Shown piece by piece: positions 14,509 to 25,800 of a stretch of DNA of 64,000 nt. Numbering within the stretch: the first letter of the stretch is position 1; each line of letters starts with the position of its first letter. The notes under the pieces are model-generated. The model ran no database searches and had not been told where the DNA came from. It saw only the letters and a list, made by a program, of their open reading frames with translations. The stretch lies in NCBI GenBank assembly GCA_030435675.1, contig CM059625.1, positions 4,526,001-4,590,000 of the forward strand. The letters run 5' to 3'. The stretch comes from Steinernema hermaphroditum (lineage: Eukaryota; Nematoda; Chromadorea; Rhabditida; Steinernematidae). The position numbers and the translations under genes are program-made.

Positions 14509-14694
14509 CTGTGTCGAATTTGCATAAACACAACATGTTCGCGTGATGATGAGCCTTTGTGCGTGCCCGGAATCCGTTGACTCGTCACTCGCATACCGGA
14601 TATCTCGAGTCGTATTATTGGATTTCCTCTCATCGCGCGTCTACAGTACCCACTTCTCATTTCAGTCGCGCATTCCGTCGGAGGCACCGGTTCG

Positions 14695-17651
14695 ATGCGA
14701 GAACTCCTTTCCGAGATGAGGAAAACGGTTCCTCTATTCTTGCTCGTATTCATCGCAACTGTACCGCTTCCTAGCGTTGCCCATGTAGCGTTCACGTTCC
14801 CAGAAGCGAGGTACCCCCCTCTTGACTTCTTGGATACGGCAAGAACCGTTCTGCCATGCGGAGTGCCGAAGCCCCCTCATGGTAAGTGGCTCCCTTCTAC
14901 GTAGCAATAAGGATTCTCAAATGCGCTGTACCACGAATGATTAACACGCTTGTTGGCTGTAACGAACGAAAACACTTATGGCGCGTGAAGAAATCATTCG
15001 CTTGTTAGCGCAATCAATCATTGTAAGTGTGCTTTTGACAAGCTGCCCGTGATAGATGAGAAGCGACGGCTCTTAGAAGATGATTCATGCGGTGACTTAA
15101 TGAAGCATGTCATAGGGTACTTCATGAAACGTTGCTGTAGTTAGCTACGCTCACGAAAATCACGTAACCCAAAGTGTTTTTGTATCCAAAAAAAAAGAAT
15201 ATAAGGATGATAATGACATGAAGTTTATTCTTTCATCCAATCACTCTTAAACCTACCTCTTTTTACGTAGACAATACGTAGACATGACCCACATATATTG
15301 AATTTAGTAAACCTTGCATTTCAGCATTCACTCCTATGTTCTTTCTGGGAGAGAAATACAATTTCACGTGGAGAATGCAATATCCGCACCAGGTAATCAA
15401 TCAGTCAGCACGTTTACGAATTGTGCAAAAACTCCGATGGCATTTAGGGAGGCTACAGAATTACACTAATTGACCAGAATCTCAAACTTGTGGAACAACT
15501 CGCACCGACGAAAGGGGACAACTTCACAGGTCTAGATGACCAAACGTGAGTTGTACCGCGGATTTCATCGACTGACCCTGTTTGACAGTGCTCAGACGCA
15601 TACCATCCAGTTCTCGAAGCCTTGCTCCAAATGTACCGTAGTTCTGGAGCGACAAGCGCTGGAATGGGGAGCCAGCTACCGATTCCACTCGTGTGCCGAC
15701 GTTGCCGTCGTGGAGCGGGACGCTATAGACGAACGGAACCGATGCACTAACCGAGGCGAATTCACCGATGGAAAGTGTGTTTGTGAGGGACATTATTCGG
15801 GAGATCGTTGTCAGTACAAGAGTGAGATCAATGTGTCTGTTTCGAAATGAAACGACTTGCTTAGATGACTGCTCAACCGATGACGATTGCTTGAACGGAG
15901 GAAAATGCGTCGAGGAGTTCAGCTCGCTCACCAAGAAGACGTGCTATTGCGCTTTCGGATTCTTCGGAACGAAGTGCGATCGATGTGAGTTCAAGCACTT
16001 TATATACAGTCCGCTGCCATAATGTAATCTATTGTTTGTTGGGACACTGACATAGACACCAAAAGTGGCAGTTCTTACTTTGTTTTGTACGGAAGCATGA
16101 CTCTTTTCAGCTTACGAGGGACCCGAAAATGATTCTTGTTTCAACTATAACTACGGAAAGGGAGGAGACAAGACGATGTTCGATGAATATGGCCTGTTCG
16201 ACAAGAAGTGCTTCAAGAAGTCCCAGATCAATCCTCATGACTTTGTCTATTCGAGAGTCGTAGACGTAAGTACCAAATCCTTAATCAACCAATTACAACC
16301 GAATGCTTCATCAGGATGAAGTGGAAATCATAATGGACTACAAGACAAGCACGTGGGTATCAATCGGATGGCGCCCGCTGCACCTTGACCCCTCTTGTCG
16401 TCTGTTTCCCGACCTGGAAAGCTCGGCTCGTTCCAAGAGGGCTTCCGAAAGAGTCTTCCCCGTGATTACGCTTAATTCGACAGATGAAGATGCGAAGCCA
16501 AAGCCTGTATTGTTCGAGGAAATCGACACGAAAATTCCGGCTGTGGCTCCACCAGAGATGCCAAGAAGCAACGGTTTCGGTAGGAACGCAAAATGCCTTT
16601 TTGAATCTGAACTCTTAATCTGCTGCAGTGAAAACAGCCATCGAAGCCCCGCTTCACCCTATGGACTGTACGGATATCATTGTTGGCTCTGTGAAGGAGG
16701 GCAGAAGTCGCATCAATGACATGTACACAAGAGACCGCTCGACTCCCCTCATCGACACTTGGTTCGACGGCGAAGAATCTCTCAGCGCGGCCTATGGAAT
16801 CGAACAAGATGGTCGAACCATTGTTATGTTTAGAAGGAAGATCGCCGGTACTTATCACAATTGTGTTTTGTACCACTGTTATTCTTTGCAGAAATCGAAC
16901 CATCAGACCACCCTCTTGGCCCCGATAAAATGTTTGTCATCTGGGCGAAGGGTCAGGAGCCGAACCAGTATCGGCACTCCGTTAAATCCGCAATCGAAAC
17001 CGGAAAGATCAAGGACAAGGACTTCTATCGAGTCGATCAACTCAAGTACCACGGAAGTGAGTCAGTCGTCGCAAAAACTGTCCTACTTCGATTGCAGGCA
17101 TTAATCGCGGAGTTTACCCGATGGAATTCGTTCCAAAGGAGTTAATGCCGCAACGCGGTCGACCCTTCATGATCAGGCGACCTAAACCGTCGACTAGTAC
17201 GGCAGCACCTCTGCCTATAAAGGAGGTCGTCGAACACATTGAGCATCACGTTGAGACGAAGCCTATTCCCAAAATAGAGGAAGTCAAACCTCAACCGGAG
17301 CCTCAGCCCAAGCCTGAGCCTAAGGTTATCGCAGAACCTAAGGTCATTCCGAGGCCACAGCCTCGACCACAACCCGAACCGGAACCTGAGCCGAAACCCA
17401 TTGTTCAACAGAGCGTAATAGAGGAACCGAAGCCCACTCCTGTGGTCGTTGCCCCTCACAGGAACAGCATACCGGTGGTCGAAAAAGAAGACAATTCTGT
17501 TTCTCCTTCTTCTTCTTCTTCATCATCCTCCGAGGAGGCTTCGGCGTCTCGATCGCCGGACTACGAGAGCTCGAGCTCAGGGAACACTTTAGCAGGAATG
17601 ACAATCTCTTTGTTGGCCCTTGTATTGGCTGCCTCTCTTTTTATTATGTGA
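14695..17651 (+). CDS. Secreted/GPI-anchored protein: copper-factor-like N-domain, two EGF modules, DOMON-like domain
   Basis: Ten exons with consistent phases: 14695-14881, 15325-15392, 15448-15545, 15589-15821, 15865-15984, 16111-16265, 16315-16579, 16629-16847, 16892-17056, 17098-17651 (687 aa). A signal peptide (MRKTVPLFLLVFIATVPLPS from the second ATG, 14716) leads to ..SVA/HVAFTFPEARYP..PCG, so the mature protein probably starts with His. The N-domain ends with SYRFHSCADV. Two EGF-like modules follow (CTNRGEFTDGKCVCEGHYSG and CLNGGKCVEE..CYCAFGFFG). A DOMON-like region has FVYSRVVD, then VEIIMDY..WVSIGWRP and later MFVIWAKG. DOMON domains bind haem or sugar; the ligand here is unknown. 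A Pro/Glu/Lys repeat spacer, a poly-Ser run and a hydrophobic C-terminus (TISLLALVLAASLFIM) suggest GPI anchoring. AATAAA is at 17659. The first ATG at 14695 is in frame; the second gives the better signal peptide. Confidence 0.9.
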
Positions 17652-17658
17652 AAATGTG

Positions 17659-17664
17659 AATAAA
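17659..17664 (+). terminator. AATAAA polyadenylation signal of the DOMON gene
   Basis: AATAAA begins 8 bp after the stop codon. The 3' UTR is therefore probably very short, as is common in nematodes. Confidence 0.65.
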
Positions 17665-18818
17665 TTATTTGTGCCTTTTCACGGTCCACGTGGTGCTACA
17701 TTATCATGATGTTACGTACTCTTTTATAGTCTCAAACGTTCAAAATGACACAAAAAACGGACAAAGCGCTTAGAACATGCCATCCAAATATTTTGTTTTC
17801 ACTTCACTGCATCAGAAAGGAATGCATTTTTCTCGACAGTTTTTTCGACATTTACCTCCTGAATGATTCGGTTAAGCGCTAACTTGTTCACCAGCAAAAT
17901 TGTTTGTTTTTGAAACACATGAAATGCACTTGAACCGATGTCGAAATTCTTTCATCGATACAATCGATTCACGTTTCCCATCATCATCACTATCAAAAAC
18001 TCATCTCCCGACGTGGATTTTATCTTGTGAAGGAAAATTTATGATCGATAAGATGCACATCTTTTCTCTTTTTTGAGTAGTGCAATCAGAAATGCCAATT
18101 CACAATCGGAGCCTGGGTCGGCTCTGAACCGCATAGGCTCGGCTCGGATTCTGATGGGTTTGGTTCAGGTAGCTGAATTCGCTTCACAGGTTTCAACCAG
18201 TGATACATTGTTAAGATGATTGCGTGCCTTAGGAGTATTCGAAATGAATCGAAAAAACATATTTTGGTGAGATTGACTTAAAGTGCATCTTTTTGTATTT
18301 ATGACAGATGATGGCAATTGAGTTGAATTCAACGGAAGGGTCTTCGGAAAGGCAACGTTGGAGCTGTTTTCATCAAAGTGTTAATGCGGAATAAGGTACT
18401 GTATTAAATAGCCATTCAAGGTTAAAGACCACGATTTTACTCAGTGCGCTGGTTGTTTTGATTTGCGACAAAACAAAGGTAACTATTGATCTGCCGTCCT
18501 AAACGAATCAATGGCAGTAGTGATTTTCCAGTTCACTGTTCTGGACGTTCAGAGTCAAATAAAATGGAAATCCCCTTCCAAGTTCTAATTTATTGCCCAA
18601 TTTACATTTGATTTCTAATCCATTTCTGTCCGGCCTGTGGTTAGATGCATGTTGTGTGATCGACCTGATTCTAGGGATTAGTGTTGCCAGTGACTCATCC
18701 ACAAGTGGCGATCGCGCTGATTAAGACGGACGAAATAAACCGAAATCGAGAGCAAGGTCACTTCGACAGTGCAGATCTGAGACTTTGAGGGCATCGCTCA
18801 TTGTCCACTGCTGTCGCC
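17665..18818. other. Intergenic region between the DOMON and CTLD genes
   Basis: About 1.1 kb of AT-rich sequence with no supported exon or RNA gene. It presumably contains the promoter of the downstream CTLD gene. No clear TATA element was picked. Confidence 0.4.
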
Positions 18819-20232
18819 ATGTTCTTATGTGCCTTTTTTGTCATCTTGTTCATCTACTCCTCCCTTCAACTTGACGATTCTCGCATTGATAGCAACACTG
18901 TCGGAATAGCCATTGCGAGAGAGAACGAAACGCTGGTGGCCCGTCAGCACGATGACTCCGTTCTCAACACGCAGGTGGAACGCATGTTCGAAACGATTCA
19001 AAAGATGCATAATCTGTTAACGAACATGGATATCCAGTTCTCGTCGAAGATGGAGGCGCTGTCCAGGGCAGGTTTCAGGCCATAAACGCGTGTGGCTAAT
19101 GGAAAAACGTTGCAGCGAGTAGATGCCCTGGAGGCGAATCAGGGCTCCCTGCGGCGATCGCTCATTGCGGAGTGGACGCAAATAAGCGATCAGAAGTTCG
19201 CGAAGCTGATCTCGGTGAACGCGAATTGGACTGAAGCTAACACCATTTGCTCCACTTTTTTTGCTACTCTGGCAATCACCAAGTCTCCGCAGGAAAATCA
19301 GGCTCTCACAGGTGATTAAACGTTTCTTGGAAAAACTAAACGGAAAAGTGCAAGTCAGTGTTCCACTTGAAGTCGATCGTGCGCATTTCATTCATGATCA
19401 CCTGAGCACCCCGAACGTTGGTGCTCTAATTATTTTTATGAGTTTTTGCCGAAGACAGCCGAATATACGAAACAAGCAGTAGCCACGTCAATGGATTGTA
19501 AAGGAACATCCCCAAGATAGCATTTGAAGTTTATCGGACATAGCTAAAAAGCAACTAAAGTAAGACCTTGTTGATAGGATTTCCCCATGTAAGCTCATCG
19601 CTCAAAAGGTGGACATGTGCCCCGGTTGAGCTATGGTCGTGCTCGACTTTGGTGCATTGCTGTATGAGGTTTTCACTCTGTGAACGAGCAGGTATTCTCT
19701 GTTCTTTATGATGCCTAGGCCATGTGTCATTCAAATAGGCAGGAATAGGCACTTTAACAGAATAACCCTTTGCTGGCCTGGTTAATAATGACTTTATTTG
19801 TAATTATTGCATTACATCAAGTCGATTTTTATCTCTACAAAACTGTACTCATCATAATAGGCCCTAGAATATGTACCCTTGCCAAACTTCACCCAAATCA
19901 CTATAAGAGTATCCTAAACCTATCCGCATCTTCATTCAAATGTATAGCCAAACTATTGCATTTTTGAGGAGCACAATATAACTGTACTAAAAATCAATAA
20001 TCTTAACACAACCAACTCCATTGTCGTTTCAGCTCTCATAAGTCAGTCATCGGATCAAGTATTCTGGATAGGATCGCGCGTCCAACTCCAAATCGACGTG
20101 CCCTCCGACCGTTTTCACAGCTTTTCCAACGATCGACATGAAGGAGGCTGTGCAGCAGTCACCCGCGAAGGCGTTTGGAAGACCCGCTTATGTAACGAAC
20201 GTCATCCGTTTGTGTGCCAAAAAACAAAGTAA
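18819..20232 (+). CDS. C-type lectin-like domain protein, type II membrane
   Basis: Three exons: 18819 to about 19067/19071, 19116 or 19120 to 19311, and 20033-20232. The N-terminal hydrophobic segment (MFLCAFFVILFIYSSLQL) without a following cleavage site indicates a signal anchor. A heptad-like stalk comes next (VERMFETIQKMHNLLTNMDI), then a CTLD: WTEANTICSTFFATLA, VFWIGSRV, GGCAAV and the closing LCNERHPFVCQ. The usual calcium/sugar motifs (EPN or QPD, then WND) are absent; WND is replaced by WKT. Calcium-dependent sugar binding is therefore doubtful. The total is about 215 aa. The first junction is unsettled: a GC donor at 19068 with the TTGCAG acceptor, or a GT donor at 19072 with an AG four bases further on, both keep the frame. 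The stop is 92 bp from the convergent eIF3D stop. Nematodes have large clec families, so no orthologue is named. Confidence 0.85.
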
Positions 20233-20324
20233 TAACCGGCATAAATATATTGAAACAACAAATAGTCATACTGTGCCCAGAAAACAAGCATAACAACAAT
20301 TAAAAAACCGGAAAATCAGCACGA

Positions 20325-22396
20325 TTACTCGGCTCCGTCGGACTCATCGGAGAGATCGCTGTCGTCGTCTTCGGACGAGTCGAATGTTCCTTCGGGTAGG
20401 CCGTACAGGGAGATGACTTGACTGGTGGGATCCTTGAGGAAAAGGTACTTTCCTGGCGGCTTCTGCATGCAGACGTCGATCATGCAACGGAGGATACCCC
20501 AGCAGTTGTCGATGTTCAGGGCGATGTTGGTGGCGAACTCAGCCGGACGGTACTGCTGGGTTCCGAGGATGACGTGCTGGGCGCTGTTGCGGGGGCTAGC
20601 ACGCGAGACGTAACTGAAAGAAGGATATTATATTGAATCGACTTTCGGAAATCGATGTAGTAGATGATGAAAAATGTCTTTCGAAGCTTTAAAGTAGATT
20701 ATTAAGAAACATACCCGAACTTAAGGTGATCAGATCCGGCAAGGAAGGCCTGTAGTGTCCATTTGGACAACTTGCAGCTGTTGTTCTTCAACTCGGTCGC
20801 GAGAACAGCTCCCTTTTGCGAGTCGAGCTTGCTGCGCCATTCGACTCCACCGGCTTGCTGGCTGTCCCATTCGTTGAACGCCTTGATGGTGACGAACTGC
20901 GTCTCGCCGTTCACTCCCTGGATGACAGCATCGTGCTCAGTACGACACACAAGACGGATCGCATTGCCGTCCTTATCGTTTCCGAGATTGAAACGTCTGT
21001 ACTTGAAGGCGGTCTCGATGTCGGTGGTGGAGCCTTCCTCGTCGAAGGGAACGGTTTCGTTCTCGAACTTGAAGCAGTCTTCGTTGCGCTTGAGCGCCTG
21101 ACGGCGGAAGTTCTGGTTGATGTACAAGGCTTCGGTGGCGAGGTCGCGCGCATTGTTGATGCCAGGCGCGTCGAAGGCCGGAGGGTCGATGGAGGTTTCG
21201 CTGACGGTGAGCGCGTCGACGGGGTTGGAGAAGCCGCCGGTGTCACGTTTGTCGAAGAAGAGCTTGTCGCCGATGCGATGGGCGATGATGTCCCAGCTGT
21301 AGACAGAGCGCGTGGATGACATGAGGGTGGCGAGGATAACATCGGTAGCGAAGACATTGCCAGCATCTTGGTGGGCGAGCTGAAACGGGACAGTTATTTT
21401 AGAGGACGGGATTGTAAACTGTAAATCTTCCCTAAAATCGCTTTACAAAGTGATCTCAACTCAGAGATTTATGATTATTTTTCAATGTCGAAAAAAAATT
21501 GCGGCTTAGGAATGCTTGGTCTGTTGCGGAAAGAGCTTACCTTTTGCATGATAGGATCGTCAGTGGTGGTAACATTGCAGAAACTGCCTCCGCAGATCTG
21601 GAGATTGATGGGGTTCTTGACGGACACGCGGTCGATGTTCTTGTCATAATAGTGTAGAGTACCATAGCGCTGTCCCTCGCTAAAATTAGACTGTGTCTCA
21701 TGAAAACATCGCATGGCTTACATGTCCTGTCCACCATCGATTCCAGGAAGCGAAAGCTTAGAGAGACGGCTGAAGTCCATACGCTCGAAGAGCTTCCATT
21801 CGGGATGCACCTGCACACTGGCCTGGCGGCTCTTTCCGGTGATGCGGTCGTTCCAGCGACGTCCGCCAGGACGAGCGTTGGCGCCACGAGCTCCTCCGCG
21901 ACGCTGCCACAGCTTGAAGGCGCGCATCTGCTCCTTGGCAATGCTGCGCTTGATCTTCTGGTTCTGTGCGAACTTAGCGTTCTCCTGACGCTCAAGGTTG
22001 GCGTGCATGATTTTGCGGAACTGGAAGTTCCTGCGGTAGGGCTCCTGGTTGCTGGAGGCCGGCTTGCTGGAGTCGACGAGCTGGAAGTGCTGCTCGTCGT
22101 TCTCATGAACGTAGTCGAATTGCGCTCCGGCATTGGCTGACGATCCGTACATACGCTCATTGTAGCGGTCACCTGCGTTTTTATATTAGGCAATGTTCAG
22201 AAATCCGTTACTTACGGCCATCGGAGCGCTTGAAGCGATCAACTCCGAGCCAGTCAGCGACACGACCGATACGATCGCACTTGTTGAACTGCTGGAAGGG
22301 CATGTCCTCGAAGAGCTCGGACTTGGTGGCGCCCGTTGGGCCCCATCCACCGTTATTTTTAGCGATCGAGTCGATTTGGATCTTTGGAAGAGCCAT
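20325..22396 (-). CDS. eif-3.D: Eukaryotic translation initiation factor 3 subunit D
   Basis: Component of the eIF3 complex that helps recruit 40S subunits to mRNA; subunit D contacts the cap in other organisms. Five exons: 22216-22396, 21722-22172, 21541-21679, 20715-21379, 20325-20613. Together they make 1725 nt or 574 aa, close to the usual length, with all phases consistent. Diagnostic stretches are [20 protein letters not shown] with [19 protein letters not shown], the RNA-binding basic segment [19 protein letters not shown], the core [11 protein letters not shown] and [20 protein letters not shown]. The tail is acidic ([17 protein letters not shown]). The ATG at 22394-22396 directly follows ATTCAG, which fits a spliced-leader acceptor. 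Codon use favours C/G endings, as in GAPDH. Confidence 0.97.
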
Positions 22397-22796
22397 CTGA
22401 ATTATATCGAAAAATAAGCACAGAAAGGATGGGCATGCACGGCCGACTGTGCAACACAACAAATTGATTGTGACTCTAAACACAGCCTGAATCAATGGAA
22501 TAACAGCTCTTCGAAAAGAATGCGCAAATTTTCGCACCGTAGAATTCGCAGCGAACGTTGGAAAATTCAGTGATGCAAACGGTAATGCTTTCGTGGCGGG
22601 AGCCACTGGCACTGAACATGGGGACTTATGAAGAATACGAATGAATTCTTACAGCCAATTTACCAATCAAAGAACATACATATTCTGAAAGCATATAAAC
22701 GGTGGTAAATCCATTTAATATTGTTTCAGTAAAATGACAAGTGATATTGCTAAGCTAGAAACGGTAACACTGCAATGCACACTCTCATCAGCATGT
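22397..22796. other. Spacer between eIF3D and the tRNA gene
   Basis: This 400-bp interval lies upstream of eIF3D on the minus strand. It should contain that gene's promoter. No exon was seen. Confidence 0.4.
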
Positions 22797-22869
22797 GCCA
22801 TGATAGCTCAGTTGGGAGAGCGTTAGACTGAAGATCTAAAGGTCGCCGGTTCGATCCCGGCTCGTGGCA
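22797..22869 (+). tRNA. tRNA-Phe (anticodon GAA)
   Basis: Full cloverleaf. The acceptor stem GCCATGA pairs with TCGTGGC with one T-G wobble, followed by discriminator A at 22869. The D arm has AGCTCAGTTGGGAGAGC (box A). The anticodon stem TTAGA/TCTAA encloses loop CTGAAGA, placing GAA at 22830-22832. The T arm has GGTTCGATCCC (box B). There is no intron. A run of seven T residues starts at 22870 and serves as the RNA polymerase III terminator. CCA is not encoded, as expected for a eukaryotic gene. Confidence 0.97.
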
Positions 22870-22876
22870 TTTTTTT

Positions 22877-25800
22877 AAATATGGGTAATATTTCATGATG
22901 GCACCGCTTTTCTAATGAAAATCAAACAACATTCAACACTAGAGTGACTGCATGCCTTACTATCTCGTACTTTGACAATGCAAAGGTCCTAAGCGAAGAT
23001 CCTCATATCACCACCACTTTCGCTTTAGGGAAATGCGCTATTCTTAGGTTATGATGTTTTGCAGGAATACACATAAACATGTCTCCACTTGTCATCTAAG
23101 CTGTACGTCATAAATACGTTTTCAACTACATTAAGAATAGCATTAGTTACTCACATAAATAATTTCTTCATTTCGATATAACAATAACGCAAACATCAAT
23201 CAGGCCAATCTATCTTTTAAAGCATATTCAGTGAATCTGTGCAGGTTCCGTTTGCCATGTATTATTAATTAGATCCCCTGTGAGCGCTGAATGAATAACC
23301 GAAATGAAGGGAAATGTCACTAAAAAGTCACGTTTCAGACGGTCGCTTGTTTTCGGCTTGTCGCCATATTCTGCACTCAGTCGCCTATCTACGAACGTTC
23401 TGCTGCACAAAATGGTACTTGTTTCGTTTGAAGGCGAGGCCTAAGGAACTCCGGATAAAATGTCACAAAGCATGTACTCTTACAATTAAACGCACTTCGT
23501 GTTTTGAGTACTTTCTCGCGCACAACATTCCGAGTGTGTGCGGTTCTCCCAGTGAGGTCAGTGAGCACCTCGACTACTCAGATGGCAATTTCTGCGCAGT
23601 TGCCAATGAGCTGGCTAACCTGACAGCTGTTGCTCGTGCTCGAACTTCCATTACCTCCGTGTTGACCGAAAATCGGACTTGTCACTTTATGTCAACGCTG
23701 GCCTTCCTCTCTCCAATTTGTGCACATGCAGGATATTGCAAAGGGGAGGATAATGTGCTAGTGATATCACTTTAAACCATCGTCAATATGTCAGCGATAT
23801 GGTCACGTGCAAGCCAAAGCGCTTTAAAGGGGGGTTGTTCCTATGACGTGTGGGAAAGCCTTTTTTCTCATCCACTTCCCAGCGGAACCTATTCCAATTG
23901 CGATTGTTTTCTAATTCCATAACAAGTCGTAATTCCCTTAGCTTCACCAGATTGACTCTCACACAGCTGATGTCTGATTCGACTGGGACGTTGCCTCTAT
24001 AAGTGTTCCGGATCGACCGCTGTCATATTATTTAATGGTAGGTGTTTTTTATTGACAAATACGTGACGAAGTTGTCCTAGCGATCTTTCCATTCTAATCT
24101 GCTAGATGTTTGTTTGTAAAAACACATACACGAACCGATAAGCCCACGCATTTGTAGGCGGAGATGTACGCGGACCATGTCCATAACGTCTTGTAATCAC
24201 GAGCGATAGGAGGACTTTATTTTCACGCACCTTAGTGTTATAAAAACGAATATATGCCGAACAAGGTAGTGCTAACGTATTGCGAGTTTTTCCAGCTATG
24301 TTCCCTACGTTCTGGCGTGTTCTCAGTAGTTCATGATTCTCAACTTCCTGCAGGAAGTCACAAAAAATCGACCCCTTTAAAAGCAGAAAACGTCCGCTTG
24401 TCATACAAATACTGATACTGCAGACAACTATAATCATTTGGTAAAGACCTATGTGAAATCGGCCGGGTTCCCACATAGCAAGACTGGGAGGCAGAGTCCG
24501 AAGTGTCTGCTTGACACGGATGAATTTTATGTTTAATACCCTGTCTTTCGTTGAACCCCTACGTATGTAAAACATGCTGTTATTATCGGTAAATATCGGT
24601 TTTTTTTTGGTGCAGGAAATCCTTGCTTGTTTCACAGAAGTTACATAGTACCTTGCGTGGCTTTTCTATGCGATCATGTCAACACCCTCTCCTAATCTTT
24701 CAATGCATGTTCAGGCCATTATGTCGTGCAATTTGCAATTAGCATACTCACAGGAATTGTGTAATTCACTGTCAATCAACTTATTCACCTCCACTTCCGT
24801 CGTTTTCGCCTTGTGCGTTTGATGCCCTCACGCATATCCCCTCTCATTCGCAGCTCGTTTTATGCCCTTCACTTGCGATCTTCGCGAATGTTCAGATGAG
24901 CGAACCAGATGAGTGACTTTGTCTCAACTCATTACTATATCAACCAAATTGGCCATGAATGAGAATATCTCCGAAGTCATCACTTTATATTTCATGGCCC
25001 ATTAACGAGCAGTCATTAAGACATGTTTCATACATGCGATCATAGTTATTATAATCGTAAAATGAGGTTGGACGGATGGTTAATGTCATCGTTTCTACAT
25101 CATTACCCTTCAGGCAAGTGTAACTTGTCTTTTCAAGTCCGAAGCCATGGCTCAAAATCTCCAGAACATGCATATATCCTTGGCCCACTCAATTCGGAAG
25201 GTTCAGAGTGAAGCCATAGCATGTTGCAATGGTCTACAGTTGACATACAACCTATTTCTTTGTCACCGCAAATTTTTATTATGCTAATCACAGCATTTAT
25301 AAGACCTTTGTCTACGAACAGTTGAGTACCAGTACCATTCTACAGTATTGAATAGATTTATGGGAATCTAAGGGAGTCAGTGACACTCTATGTACAAGCT
25401 CGTCTATAACTGTGCTCTTTTCTGCGTAAAACATGCCTATTTTAAAACAGCTTTAAATGGTGTTAGAGCGGTAGATCATGATGATCAACCGTAATAGAAG
25501 CTAACAGCAATTATATTCAGACAAGTTCCTATGATCACTACGTCTCTCCAGGCCTTACCAAGTGCGTTTTGACGCAAATGCGAAAAGCAGCCGTGCAGTA
25601 TGCAGATTGCATTACGTCAATATAACCAAACACCTACGTTATAAATAACTTCAGGTTGCATATCTCAGCAGAAAAGTTATTACCCATGACGTGCGCGTAG
25701 CGACTTGAGTGCTCCGCCAGTTCCTGGTCTCCTGTTTTAATGTAACTTTTCTGTTCTTAAAAATACAATTTTATTGGTCGTAATGTTCCTTCATTAGACT

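Noticed and set aside
20816..22193. Long frames on both strands over eIF3D other than the true one
   Set aside because: These are frame shadows of the eIF3D exons; only the eIF3D frame gives conserved motifs and consistent splicing.
24102..24635. 177-codon open frame on the minus strand
   Set aside because: It lies in AT-rich intergenic DNA, has no domain, no splice-site support and low-complexity codon use; length alone is not convincing.
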